Assembly: GCA_032622095.1 (NCBI GenBank) | Contig: CP136063.1 | Coordinates: 212,243,982 to 212,307,981 of the forward strand | From: Siphonodentalium dalli | Taxonomy: Eukaryota > Mollusca > Scaphopoda > Gadilida > Siphonodentaliidae | Reading direction: 5' to 3' | DNA: 64,000 nucleotides | Part shown: positions 35,880 to 48,126 of the stretch, one piece after another | How the letters are laid out: each line of letters begins with the position of its first letter | How positions within the stretch are numbered: the first letter of the stretch is position 1 | Made by a program: the position numbers and the translations under genes | Notes under the pieces: model-generated | The model's input: only the letters and a program-made list of their open reading frames with translations | The model's database searches: none | Told to the model about the DNA's origin: nothing

Positions 35880-36350
35880 CTTTAGTCATACAATCGGTAT
35901 ACGCAGCAGGAATTCGTAGAACTAGGTCATCACGAGACCCGTGATCAACGTTGACTATACTATTTTCGATGTTTTGGGCTATATTATTGCAAAACACACC
36001 CTAGATGGCATTAATTTTGCTATGACATATATTGTTAATATAGACGGATATAATGTCACTAAGCCATTAAATCGGAACACGCAGCTGGGATTCTAAACAA
36101 GGTCATCACGAGACCCGTTATTGACGTTGACTATCCTATTTTTTCTGTTTTGCCTATATTATGACAAAACACACCCCTAGATGATATTTGATATTGATAT
36201 TGTACATATAGAGATATATAATTTCACTAAGCCATAAAATCGGTACACACAGCTGGGATTCGTAGAACTAGGTCATCACAAAACCCGTGATCAACGTTTA
36301 CTGTGCTATTTTCGATGCTTTGGGCTATATTATGGCAAAACACACCACAT
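35880..36350. repeat. Three tandem ~177-bp units
   Basis: Each unit carries a (c/g)gcagctggga-like start, aggtcatcacgagacccgt, a tattttcgatgttttggg-like segment and gcaaaacacacc. The units are about 10-20% diverged. Confidence 0.8.
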
Positions 36351-37334
36351 ATTAACTTTCGTAACGAAAAAACGTATCATTTCCTCACTAGTGCTGATGT
36401 CGGATAGATCAGTATATCACGTGTCATCAAAGTTTATGACTGTCTTATATGATATTGAGCGCACTGATAACAAGATAGACGTGCAGAACTATATATACCG
36501 ATTACCGAATAAGCGTTCTGATTATATCTGGCCATGCAGGTCCGCTAAAATTGTACCTGGACAATAAATATGCTCCAGTTTTTTACTTATGTAAATAACT
36601 TTTGTCTGCAGAGGAGTTGTATAGGACTTCGATATTGGCATGTTATTTGGCAGTGAAATGTGTTTGCAAGTTTCGAGTTTGGGATGATACCCGGGAAGAT
36701 TTGAAAGGGCCATCGGACCTCTCCTACAACCCACATTTGAATGCCGTAATTCCGCTGAAGAGTGTTTGCAGGGTTTGTGAGATTGATATATGCACACTAG
36801 GTGTTTGGCTACTGTGCATGATGTGTATGCCACCAAAGCAAGAAACAAAGCCCCCACCAATTCCGAACCAGGACCGGCGGAGAAGACTTACCTTTATTTA
36901 ACTGTGTGAGTTTTGTGCGTTGATGTGTAAATCTATTGTTTCGAGTTGTGAATAGTTGTACATAATGTCCTATTTAGTGATTGCATGGACTCCAGTTGCC
37001 TTAATCTGTTGTATTCCGGGCTTGTATTACGGGCTCAACTCTAGGGAGAGGGTGCAATGCCAGTCCGTTAACTTAAGGTCGGTTTGGGCTCCTCGATTCT
37101 CGATGGTGCAATGCCCGCCTTCCACCCCTGTGCGAGTGTCAGAACCCGTTGACCTGGTTGTGTAGTGCGTGCGCAGATGAGGAAGCAGCTGAGGTCAGAC
37201 TGTGTTGGTTGGTGTGTCTCTGAAGATTTTGAGTGCCAAGTAGTGTTTCTAATTATTATGTCCCACCCGTCCTCCCATAAGCACAGGCGCGGGTGAAAGC
37301 ATGTATTTGCAAATTTGTATAATATGTAGTTGTT
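36351..37334. other. No supported gene
   Basis: Overlapping open frames of about 100 codons exist on both strands (36522-36901 and 37068-37433). None shows a recognised domain and no splice context favours one. Confidence 0.4.
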
Positions 37335-37710
37335 AGTAATTTTGAAGGAGATAATTATTCGATAGCTTATACTACTGCCACGACAAGCGTATCTATGCCG
37401 CCCGAGGACATTCATATGCGCCCAAGGAGCCATATAGGGCGTGAGCCCGCTAACCTAGATATTGATATAGGGGTTAGTCGTGTTGTGTTCAGGTTTGTGA
37501 GCTTGTTGCTCTGTGTAATGGTTTTATAAGGTAAGCAGGTTGGTTGGTTGTTTGATGGAGATAATTACTCAATGGCTTATACTACGGCCACGACAAGCGT
37601 ATATATCTACGCCGCCCGATGACATTCATCAGCGCACAAGGAGCCATCTAGGGCGTGAGCCCGCAACCCTACGTTTTGATATATATTATTGTTAGTCTTG
37701 TTAGGCGGTC
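37335..37710. repeat. ~220-bp direct duplication
   Basis: The block with gccacgacaagcgtat, gccgcccga and agggcgtgagcccgc occurs at about 37340-37470 and again at about 37555-37690. It may be the 3' region of the decayed LINE that follows. Confidence 0.7.
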
Positions 37711-38019
37711 GATATTGCGTGTAGTGGGTTAGTACAAGATGAGTTGTTTATACTGAGTTCTAGCGTTGGACTTTATTGATGACTTGCATTACTGCAGGGG
37801 GCGTGGCCAATCCACTGTGTTAGCCTGCCGATTATCAGTACGAACCAAAGAGCCCTCTGAAACATAATTACCTGTGTTTTAGGTGGGGATGACTGGTAGA
37901 ATTACCTGTTTGGGAAGTTGTTCCGTGGGTAGCTAAAAGAGAGTTTGATTATTAGACTTACCATCCGTTTGTCTGGACTGTGTTGGTAACCTGAGCGACC
38001 TCGCGTGTTTATTAAGTTC

Positions 38020-38939
38020 TTAAGATGTAGGTCTATCTGTTTGTTTGTTGATTGTTTTGGATAGTAGTGTTTTCCTAAGTTCGAGTTCGTCAATTATGGT
38101 GCTGCCTTGTAGTCTGATTAGAGCTTTTGCCGCTAGTGTTTGGAGTCTAGTGTGGGTATGTCGGTTGTGTTGTGTAATGCCCTGATGGTGGTTCTTATAT
38201 TTTCTTGGAGTGCCATTTTTAATGCTTTGTTTTGGATTACTTGTAGTTTGTTGCGTGTGGATTTGGGTAGATCGGCGATTATGATGATGATTGGTCATAT
38301 AAATGGCTTATATAGCTTAATTAGGGTTCCGGGATTGAGTCCCCATGATGTGCCCCTGAGCATTCTTAATAGCCCAATTGTTTGGTAGACCCTGGTTGAG
38401 ATGTTTTTAATATGTGTTTGGAAAGATAGTTTATGGTAAAAAGTTATGCCCAGGAGTGCTTTGCCCCTGAGTTTGTTCGAAAGTTTCCCCGTATATGGAC
38501 AATTTAAGTTTGTACTTGGTATGTGTTCTGCTGAAGAGGATTAATTGCGTTTTTTGGCATTCAGTTTAATGTGCCATTTAGAGTAGCACCCTTCCAGGTC
38601 ATTGAGTTGTTTTTGTAATCTGTATTCCAGCGTTTTGGGGTTCTCCCCTGTGGTCCAAATGCCCAGGTCATCGGCAAATTGTGATATATGTATGTTGTGT
38701 AGTGGATTGTTTGGTATGTCGTTGATGTATATTAAGAAAAGTAACGGACTTAAGACGGACCCCTGGGGCGTACCAGCTTTAAGGTTGACGCTGACTGAAA
38801 TTTCTTCCCCGACCCTTACTTTGATAGATCTTTGCATGAGAAATGAGGAGATAAGTCTTAACATTTTAGTGGGGATGCCGGTAGTTGTTTTTAGTTTGTA
38901 TCGACGGCCGTGGTTTGATCTGTTTGCATATTGATCCAA
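38020..38939 (-). pseudogene. Decayed non-LTR retrotransposon reverse transcriptase
   Basis: The first 132 codons (38541-38939) carry the palm motifs GTPQGSVLSPLLFLIYINDIP-type (here AGTPQGSVLSPLLF) and the catalytic FADD (Tyr replaced by Phe), then the WHIKLNAKK motif. This order is that of a jockey/CR1-like LINE. Frame is lost by one base in the six-A run near 38545. Thumb-like sequence continues in other frames down to about 38020, with a stop (TGA) near 38300 and at least two frameshifts. The 5' part (endonuclease, fingers) is missing, as expected from truncated reverse transcription. It is inactive. Thumb sequence near 38400-38460 (GITFYHKLSFQTHIK) supports the LINE identity. Confidence 0.88.
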
Positions 38940-39202
38940 GATAATTAATATTCATCTCATGGTCCAATGAGGATGCATAATTACAGAACAAAGGAATAGC
39001 GGTGAGACTCCTTTGACGGGGAATAAGATAGAGTTAATTTCAACTACCGAACGCTCAGGACGCGATGTTGTTATGCCTTTGTTGTGAGAATATAAAAGTC
39101 TTGAAATTTCAACGAATCTGTTGTTCCCAGACAAAACGCTCGGGACCAGAGTGTTATGATCGCGCCCGTTATGATCGCGCCCGGGAATAGTACATGCATG
39201 GT

Positions 39203-39846
39203 TACACCCCTGGTCGAGTGGTCCTGCTAATTTGCTATGATTCTGTTGGGTTCTGTTGAATTGATATAATGCTGTTAGGGCAAAATGATACCGTTATTAT
39301 TAATAAATGTGTCGTGCTCGCGGTGTTCGGATAATCTGAACATATCCAAGAAAAGCCATTATGAGTATCAAACATTCAAAAACATATACAGTAATGCTCT
39401 AATTAATCTACTCCTTAACCACAGCAGAATTATGGGTAACTTTTCAGGATTTAGTCGGAAATATGGCTTGTTGCCATTCATCGGAAAGCTCTCGGGGATG
39501 GCTGTGGTTAAGGAGTCGATTAATTAGAGCATTACTGTATATTGCGAAATATTGTAATACATGGTATTAGTTTTTTGCAAATCGACTATAATAAAGATGG
39601 CTATTCACGTCGTTTTTGCACCAGCGCAGGCATTATTAAAAATAACAAAAACGTATACATTCTGGAATGTTTTATACAGACACTAGCTTTTTCTCAATTC
39701 ACTCCGATTAGCCAAACACTGCCAAAATTACAACTTTAGAATACAAGGGTACTTTTCGTAACGGCACCAGTTTGTCCTACAAGCACCATATAAAGCACCA
39801 CCTGCATCATAGCACATCAGCAGTACCACTTGGCCGTGGGTGTGTT
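39203..39846. mobile_element. TIR element family Y, copy 2
   Basis: The ends TACACCCCTGGTCGAGTGG and (inverted) CCACTTGGCCGTGGGTGTG are followed inward by ctgctaatttgctatgatt-like text, as in copy 1. It is interrupted by a mariner-type MITE at 39389-39537. Confidence 0.65.
39389..39537. mobile_element. Mariner-type MITE nested in family Y copy 2
   Basis: CAGTAATGCTC...GAGCATTACTG, flanked by TA. This is a 149-bp, partly deleted copy of the family at 10942-11154; most of the right inner arm is gone. Confidence 0.75.
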
Positions 39847-41080
39847 AATATTGCCTAACCATTATAGTTGGACCTGTCATTTTATTTCGCAATTTTTTCG
39901 ACAAAATCCGTGTTCAATCTACGAAAAGAAAATATTTTGCGTGACACCTGCTCTGGGTTATTTTGTGCCCCCCCCCTAAATACAAGATACACATTCCCAG
40001 CAATGGACCAAGAGCATAACACCCATTTGCGTTTTAAATTAGAGTTGATGTACAGCTACAAGCTGCTTGCTGCAATGCCAACGCAAAAGCAAACGAGCAT
40101 TTGCTCGCACAGCGCAGGTTCATGTGGACTCCAACTAGTCGTGCATACTTCAGATTTGCAAGCAATCGGATTAAAACAGTCTTATGGTGTAATACCCACC
40201 GCTTATACTTCAACAAGCTAGGTTATGTACGTCAGTACCATGCCCATTCAAACTTTGTATCTGGGATGTTATGTTATAACGAATAGAAAGCAAGTTTTAG
40301 TGCGACCTCAGATGCTGCGATTTAAATCACAGGTGGAAAAAATTCATGGGTGGAGAACCCACTTCGCATCACGACACGACAGCAGGCATATGTTAGCTAT
40401 TATAAAACACTCTGGTAAACCATGGTGGAAAACCTCTGGTATTTTACCAGGGTGTTTGTAACAAGTACTCGGAGTTGAATTGATCTAGTGTATGCATGCT
40501 TACCATATTATGCACACATATGTAGACACACTTATGTAGTTTTCTTCGAATAAAATGTTCCCACCCATGTATTTTACCGAGATGTAAGTATGTATGCGGT
40601 GGTTCTACTAGAGTAATTCTACAAGAGTAATTCGGTAATTAATTACCTCGATATTTGGGTAAATTTAGCATTGTAGTACCGAGGTGCGGTTTCAGAAGCA
40701 TTGACATTTGAGAAAACAGATTGGTGGCTATACGGATTACACATGTGATTGCATAAGGTTGTAAACCCTTTTGACCCCTTTAAACTATATGCTATAACTT
40801 TTGAGTATGGCATCGGGTAAAATTGTTTTCCACTGACTGACTAACAAGATAATATTTTTGCTCTCACAAAGAGACAGAAAACACCTGTTACTCAGTGGAT
40901 TAGAGTTATCGCTCACGCAGTGGTAAAATAGCTCTGGTAAGAGCCCGGTAAACCACGGTTACCATGCTCTATTGTGGTGCAAAAGGATCTGTTTTTCATG
41001 GGTTTTACCCATTCATGTCCTGTTTCACAAACATTTTACGAGATTAAAGTGTGGTGCACCGTGCATTTACTTGGAATTCG
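39847..41080. other. Degenerate repeats built on ggtaaaccatgg / tttaccaggg
   Basis: The text ggtaaacca(t/c)ggt and attttaccagggtg recurs in inverted and direct forms from about 40410, and again at 41430-41610 and near 61520. A 117-codon frame at 39868-40221 has no recognised motif. Confidence 0.45.
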
Positions 41081-41092
41081 CAAGGGTATGTC

Positions 41093-41401
41093 GGGGGCAT
41101 CGGTGGCTCAATCGGTTAGGGGTACAACTCCAAGCCGTTTCGCCTTCCAGCGCTGGCGATAAGGGTTCAAATCCACATGTTTCCATCGTGGACTTTGTAA
41201 CTCGAAATCGTTATCTGAGAAAGTTGCCAGTTACTTGCCGATGGCCGGTGGTTTGCCGCACATGGTCGACGAGTTTATCAGCCATTGAAATCACTGTTAG
41301 ATTAGCCGTAAGTGTGAGGATTTCCTCCACCATTAAAACTGGCAATGTCGTGATATGGCCTTAGTGGCTAAAGCGACATAAAACCCTAATCAATCAATCA
41401 A
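41093..41401 (+). mobile_element. Complete tRNA-derived SINE with target-site duplication
   Basis: The tRNA-like head has an A box TGGCTCAATCGG at 41104-41115 (fits TRGYNNARNNGG) and a B box GGTTCAAATCC at 41164-41174 (one change from consensus). A central domain shared with 29841-30101 follows. The tail is an (AATC)n run. The 12-bp duplication CAAGGGTATGTC flanks it at 41081-41092 and 41402-41413. RNA polymerase III transcription and LINE-mediated insertion are the known mode for this class. Confidence 0.88.
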
Positions 41402-41413
41402 CAAGGGTATGTC

Positions 41414-43565
41414 TTTTTACATGGGTGTATATGGTTTTAGCAGAGTGTATCATTGTAAACCTGACTTTACCTGTTTACCATGATTTACTCGGAATTAACA
41501 AGGGTATGTCCTTTTTAGATGGCTTTTATATGGCTTTTACCAGAGTATATCATTGTTAACCTGACTTTACCACATTTTCCAGAGTAGAGCCTGGTAAACC
41601 ATGGTTGTTTTTACCAGGAAAATCGTGGCGTTTCCTTGGCAACGCGCGCAAACGACACATCCAATTGATCGGACTTTATTGGAGTGTTTATATGTTTCCA
41701 TTCTCTGCTATGCCGACAGAGAGAAGAGGGCCACCGCAATTGCTGACATTGCGCAATCGGTTAAGTTGTGGGTACAAAATAAGTTGAAATTGAGTATTTT
41801 AGCTTAGAAACTTGAGATACATGCCATGAATATATAATTTCATAAAGAGGAGAATGTAATATAACCCTTTGCCGTGGCTTTGTTTTGACACAAAATACAT
41901 ATACATATATAGCAGACAGGTTTAAACATCGCAGCACAACAGTGTCTGCATGCTTGCCACAGATCTCCACCTACGAATTACATGTTTTATTAAAGTTAAA
42001 TTCTCAGCGTCTGCTCTACAACTCAGCCATCTCAGTATGGTACTAGAAGAAATTGGGTCTCGTTAGCTCAAACTATAAAGTTGGGCGTAAATTATTGTCA
42101 GCTTGGATCCAATAATTGTCACAAATTGACGTCAACTGTCACTGTGTTACCAACTAATTCCAAGTAAAGCATTGCATTAACCCTTGTGAATAACAAGTAA
42201 AGGCATGGTGTACATCGATATGATACTATTACACGGTATACGTGCGCACAGTGTTCAATGAGGTTTTTTTCAAAACGAGAGGTGTGTCCGAAAGCTTGTG
42301 TGCATTATACAATAAAGAGTCTATAAAGGTGTTATCATTCTTTTTCCTGTCATCTTACAGCTTGATCAAGACTCACACGGCTATACATATACTTAACCAG
42401 TTATCACCTGTGCGTCACTGTTCTTTGATCTCGTGTTATTTGACACATTTGTTGTTACACAATCAGTTCATTGGTTTCGATGTCTAAATAATCTCGATTA
42501 ACGGCGTGACGGCTTAGTGTGCCCATGTCGAAATTGATTCATCCTTACACTAGGGATGTTATACGCGTGAACTTTTTCGAGCTAATTGAGTGGGTGCCAA
42601 TAACCAGTAAATACAAGTACAAAACGGAGATGAGTAATCACAACCGACATGTTGATTTACGATTCAGGAGCTACACACGTATATGTGTGACGTCACTAAT
42701 TTATGAAGTCCATCAACCTGATTATTTATTTTTTTACATACGGGCGTTTCGGACCTATGGGACCCATGGGCAAATAACTTCGAACCAGCGTGTAACATTG
42801 ACAAAGCAACAAAACAGTTTATTTTTCTCCTTCAATCAGTCTCCCTATAGCTACAATTTTTAATTTTAAATATAAAATCAACCGTATTCAAAATTAAATG
42901 AGGAACCTTTCTTTAGTGTAAGTAGACGGATATCAACCAGGGAACGTTGGAATTGGTGATGTAATTATCGTAACAAAATGGCGGCGCCCAGTTAATTATT
43001 GGAGAATGCAATTCGAACTTCTCCGTTGTGGTTCTCGTGATGAATTCGAGTGGTATAAGCCACAGGGCTTGATTGGGCACACATTGTTTGTGAAGCCCCG
43101 ATCCAGACTTCGGTGAAGTTGAATATTGAAAGTGAAACTCAGTGAAACTGAATGATGAATCTTTGAAAAAATGAAAATGAAGATGATTTGACTTGTTCTT
43201 TAAAATTTAAGTCTGTTTTCACCTGGACTGGTTGGTGCTGCAAGCGGCAAGTTGTGCTTTCTATTTATTCAAATTTAATATATGGCACTGCCAGGTCAAA
43301 ACAATCAGAAAATTGACGTTTTAAAGCTTACTTAGTGATTAGTCTTTACTGTGATTCAAGATTCAATTTTAGCCACCTACTCAGACTACTATGGTTCTGG
43401 GTCATTTCACAATCAGGTTGAGAATTTCAGTTTTCTTACTCTAATGGAAGTTGTTCCCATAATACCTGTAGATTTATAGGACAGCTACTGTCGTCTTACC
43501 GATGTACACATTTGGCTGAACATTTTAAATGGTCATGCTATATATAATAAATAGAACATGGATAT
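41414..43565. other. No supported gene
   Basis: The first 200 bp repeat the caagggtatgtc/tttaccagag pattern. The remainder is AT-rich. Open frames at 42242-42487 and 42519-42863 (+) have no recognised motif. Confidence 0.4.
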
Positions 43566-44421
43566 CGTTTGCCCTGTCAAACACCAACATCCAGTAAAAT
43601 TGCTTTCTCAAATTTTGAAATGCAGAACTCACATATGAGATAAAGAAATTATGCACTGTGAATTTGAAAATGTTATGTTGCTTGCCAGACTAGAAATCAC
43701 CAACTGATTCAACTACAGAACACGGTATTAAAAATACCCAAATAATAATCGAGTAACACTTGTTTGATTGTACAGACAATTAATGTCCAAAATTAGCTTT
43801 TTATGATGTCCACTCCGAAACTGGGTACAGTTGTGAATGATATGTACTATTCATGTGGACATAATGGTCTTAATATAGCAAAGAGTAACAATTCTTGTTG
43901 ATAAATGTGAGACATTAATTCAGATCTTTCCCATTGTATGTTTTAGTCAGCGGAACTAATATGTCAAACAAAATGTCCACTCCGAAACACACTCGTTTGC
44001 CCTGTCAAACACCAACATCCAGTAAAATTGCTTTCTCAAATTTTGCAATGCAGAACTCACATATGAGATGAAGAAATTATGCACTGTGAATTTGAAAATG
44101 TTATGTTGCTTGCCAGACTAGATATCACCAACTGATTCAACTACAGAACACGGTATTAAAAATACCCAAATAATAATCGAGTAACACTTGTTTGATTGTA
44201 CAGACAATTAATGTCCAAAATTAGCTTTTTATGATGTCCACTCCGAAACTGGGTACAGTTGTGAATGATATGTACTATTCATGTGGACATAATGGTCTTA
44301 ATATAGCAAAGAGTAACAATCCTTGTTGATAAATATGAGTCATTAATTCAGATTTTCCCATTGTATGTTTTAGTCCGCGGAACTAATATGTCAAATAAAA
44401 TTTCCACTCCGAAACACACTC
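43566..44421. repeat. Recent 428-bp direct duplication
   Basis: The block from gccctgtcaaacaccaacat (43571) recurs 428 bp later (43999) with very few changes. Both units contain tgtccactccgaaac. Confidence 0.9.
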
Positions 44422-44559
44422 TGAAACGTGCTTTGCATCATGAAATTTAATAAGAAAATCTATACGTTTACTACCTCTACATCCAGGTAGTGGTGGTATT
44501 CACACATTCACTAGATGTTTACTCACCATCAAGGATCATGGAGCTCCGTATCCACTTAA

Positions 44560-44770
44560 AGATATATTATGTACTTATTCGGGTGCGTGAAACTAGTAAG
44601 TTAGTATTCGGGTACTATGCCAACTGGAGGAATATAGCATTCTAGTATCATCGCCGAAAATTTCAAACAAATCAACATTACAACTCCATAGAAAACATCG
44701 TCTGAACTGCGCGCAATTGTAAATATTTACTTCTAGATTCGGGACGCATCTATCTGCAATAAACTGACGA
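44560..44770 (+). repeat. Dispersed segment, inverted mate at 48580-48800
   Basis: The text gtgaaact-agtaagttagtattc, ccaactgg and gtaaatatttac-tctagattcggga also occurs, reverse-complemented, near 48590-48790. In both copies the same frame encodes a LIR(V/A)RET.KLVF..(Y/H)ANW sequence. In this copy it is broken by a stop. It may be a fragment of a transposon gene. Confidence 0.55.
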
Positions 44771-45643
44771 AAACGATTTCGCCATCGAGAGTCACTGTAT
44801 TTAATTAATATATTAGAATCGCGGTGTTTGTTGTCAATTTGGATATAATATTTGTAAATATTACTACTTTGAGCAAGATTGTTCTCCATTTCTATTTGAT
44901 CCCCCTGCCGGAATGTTTCACATCACTTTAAATTCTAAGAAATTATAAAATGTCCACTCCGAAACAGGTGCATATAATTGGGTTAAAATAGACGATTGAC
45001 GAATATTGAAGGAAATCAAGTACAATTTTACTGTATGTGCTCCAGTTGACTTGTAGAATATAAAATCCATCAAAGAAACTTGGAAATATTTTGACATTGG
45101 GAGCTACTGTTTTGAAATTGTGTAAGTTTGTAGGTACAATTTTGTTTAATTGGTGACAAAATTTATTTAAGAACAATTGATGGATGGATGATATTGCAAT
45201 GAAATGACTATTTAATGTATTTTACTCAGACCAGTTTCCAACTTTGCATCAGCTACTGACAGCTAGTGCGTATAATGCTTAATATAGAGTCATGGGTTCA
45301 GAAAGCTCCCCTACTCAACCATTTGCATGCCATAAAATACAGAATTTGATTCGAGGGAGGGTAATTTGGCATATTTGTTCATCAACAATGACTTATGAGT
45401 ATGAAAAATGGAATATGAACACATAATTTTGAAAAGAATTCATTGTGGTTAGTCAGTCGGTGAGAAAAAGTGCTCATCTTGATTGTGAAATGACCCTTCT
45501 ACACACTACACACGACAGTGACAAACATGTGAAGACTAGTGAACTGGTGACTAAGTGAGTCCTTTAACTTGGTCAGTGTATTGTTCATAGTACACTATTG
45601 TTAACGAATCATCAATGTCGTGAGCATCATGGAAATATATTTC

Positions 45644-45920
45644 CTATCTCGGTACCAAAACATTCCCGTCTCCCCCTCCGTTCGTATTATTGAAATACTC
45701 TCCGTTCAAATTAGACCACGAACAACAGCCAAACCACCAACTTGCATGCCGATATATTGTACAGATTCCCATGCCACACCCTGATTCGCTGTGTTCATTA
45801 TCAGGTGTGCTGAACTGTTGCCCGTTGTGATAATTCAATGAGTCACCGGCATTGCCACTATAGCCACGGATGTAGATGGTGTACGTCGTATCTTCTCCTG
45901 CTATCCTGAAACTGGAGTAC
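45644..45920 (-). CDS. Fibrinogen C-terminal domain exon of a fibrinogen-related protein
   Basis: On the minus strand, an acceptor (tggtttttcag) opens the exon at 45920 in phase 1. It then reads YSSFRIAGEDTTYTIYIRGY, SGNAGDSLNYHNGQQFSTPD, a Ca-site-like DNEHSESGC, and IYRHASWWFGCCSWSNLNGE, which is the central part of a fibrinogen-like domain. Such proteins are secreted lectin-like recognition molecules. The closing W..W.G..Y.(L)K..(M)..R segment is absent: the frame meets a stop at 45644-45646 after NNTN...VLVPR. Either a donor at TTTTG|GTACCG (exon end 45656) leads to one more exon, or the domain is truncated. The acidic pocket keeps DNE rather than the usual D.D(N)D. Upstream domain parts must lie beyond the MITE at 45948. 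Confidence 0.85.
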
Positions 45921-45947
45921 CTGAAAAACCAAGATGATTGAGATTAA

Positions 45948-46356
45948 CCCTTTACCCAACAAACCGGCCAAAACCGGCCAAATAAAGCTTCAACAGCCTA
46001 AAATATCTTCGGTCTGTCTTAATAGAACCATACAAATATGGATATCATTGGAACCGGCTCCTTGACCACATTGTGATAGTTACAGTTATGCCCTGTGCCA
46101 ATGCATTCTCTTATATATGCGAGTCGACCATAGGTCGCCTCGCATATATAAGAGAATGCATTGGCCTAAAAAAAATCTTTTTTTAACACTTTTTACCATT
46201 TTTTCTTACATTCTTTAACAATTTTATAATTTTTAATGTGTTAAGCCAATGCATTCTCTTATATATGCGAGGCGACCTATGGTCGACTCGCATATATAAG
46301 AGAATGCATTGGCACAGGGTAAAAAAAATTCCGACTTCCGACTGTTGGGTAAAGGG
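45948..46356. mobile_element. piggyBac-type double-hairpin MITE, copy 3
   Basis: Same ends as copies 1 and 2, with intact TTAA on both sides (45944-45947 and 46357-46360). It lies in the intron just upstream of the fibrinogen exon, 27 bp from the acceptor. Right of the second hairpin it has an extra taaaaaaaattccgacttcc stretch not present in the other copies. Confidence 0.85.
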
Positions 46357-46454
46357 TTAACAAAGTAACGCTATTCGTTGCCAAGCTCAGTGCGTACGAC
46401 CGATCGACATCCAGACCGCCGTCTAGCAGTGACCGTATCCTCAATCCGTCCATC

Positions 46455-46834
46455 GAACAAGCCTGGATATAGTGCGTCTGACATTTGCAAATGAGATCAC
46501 AAGAAGGTGCATTTAGTGATGCTACCCCACACAGCGGGCTTGTATCACCAAATGTATCCTCTGGTGACCTCGTTCTGCTTATGCCTCATCTTCTGTGAAG
46601 TATCGATAGTCAACAATTAATATTATGTTAGTTGATTTTTTTCACCTTCAGTTCAGTTTCTTTATCTCCTAATTTGCAGAACAAGAAGATAAAATGCATA
46701 ATCGAGGTGACTAAGGGGTGAACATCACCAACTTTAACTAGAACACTTCAATCTGATCCTATGTCTCCCATAGCATTTGATGGCAACGCAAAATGATGTT
46801 CCCAGAGGGTGAATTTGGTGAGCTGAGAGAGAAA
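46455..46834. mobile_element. Family X element, truncated copy
   Basis: Starts cctggatatagtgcgtctga and follows copy 1 (3500-3870 side) through cctcatcttctg.gaagta, taatttgcaga and ccagagggtgaatttggtga. It then passes straight into foldback-arm sequence. Confidence 0.65.
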
Positions 46835-47400
46835 TCCAATATTTCTGGCAATGTCTTTGTTACAATAGTGACGATTAACCAAGGTGTATCAGACATTTTA
46901 GTATTCAATGTATAGAAGGCAGAATAGAACTAATGTTATTCAACAACCACAACTTGTTAGCGATTTCGTGGCACGCTGAGGCAATATCTGCCATATTCAA
47001 TATTTGGCGGCCATTTTGGCATCCATTTTGAGCCAATGTAACAATTTTGACGCCAATAAGTAACAATATTCATGGGTAATGGTATTTCTCACGTTCAGTA
47101 CACAATTCTGCTCATTTCTTGTTGAAATGTGACTAGAATCCCAATTGTGATTATTTTGTTTGTTAAATTTTATACCGCGTTCTGTAAAATCATTTTTTTT
47201 AGGGATTGGAAGGAGCCAGTATCTAGAGAATGGCATAGTTCATTGCTCCAATGATGAATTAACATACAAAATGCAAAATAGAATTGCAATTCTCAAACAG
47301 TACCAAACAGCAGCAACTGATATATATGATATTAGTGAAAAACGTCATATTTTCCACTTCCGGTGTCCATTTTGGCGGCAATTTTGGACTGAGAGGTCCA
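46835..47400. mobile_element. Fragment of the foldback element arm
   Basis: Colinear with 16740-17290 of the giant foldback: gtgcatcagacat-like start, gcggccattttggc, tcatttcttgttgaaat and gactagaatcccaattgtga. It lacks both the terminus and the tandem-repeat core. Confidence 0.75.
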
Positions 47401-48126
47401 ATTACGCCATATAAAGGTGGTATTATACCGTATTGGATTTTCAACAAAACTCACAAATACATAATATATAAGCAATAGCTATCCGTAATAATTATCTGTC
47501 GTCGTTCGTTATGTCGTTTTGGACAAATTCTTTTTGTGTCATATTTTAATCAACGGTTTGATAACGCGTGGGCACGCATGTTCTCGCTAACACGGTGTGG
47601 ATATATTCAACATATTTCGCATAACAAACTACTGCTGATACGAATTACGAATAGCTTATAGTAGTCGTGACGTGTTCATCACAGTCCAAAACCTTTTTTG
47701 GACACCCACCCTGTGAGTTGCGGAAACAAATGTGTGTTGGAACCATCGACCACCCACCCACCCGGCATACGTGCCCGGAAACTCCTTGTTATTCTAAGGT
47801 GTTTTAAGCCAAACTCATTGCAAAAACAGTCAAAACCTTTTTTTTTTTAATTGTGACAAAAATTGTTTGTTGGTTACATCGACCACCCACCCACCCACCT
47901 ATACGTGTGCAAGGGGGGTCTCTGGGGACTTTGACATAATCCCGGGAAATGGGGACTCGGAGATAGATGTGTTGGAATCATTCCATTCCGTTGTACATTT
48001 GACACATTGGTCCGTGTCCTTATAGCACTGTCGAACTGTTGACATGTTGCCCGTTGCGACATTTTAAAAATAATGCCATAGAATGGGGACTTCAAAATGG
48101 GGACCTTGTCAACCGGACGTGCATGT
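47401..48126. other. Region with scattered tggggac motifs
   Basis: Contains ccacccacccaccc runs and repeated (a/c)tggggact or tggggacc words. It shares ggcatacgtgcccggaa with 56149-56165. No gene is supported. Confidence 0.45.

Noticed and set aside
36522-37433. Frames of 99-121 codons on both strands
   Set aside because: Overlapping frames on opposite strands with no motif; neither can be preferred.
38602-38934. Plus-strand 110-codon frame
   Set aside because: Antisense shadow of the LINE reverse transcriptase.
41100-41180. tRNA gene
   Set aside because: A and B boxes are present, but there is no complete cloverleaf, and the element continues into a SINE body with its own duplication.
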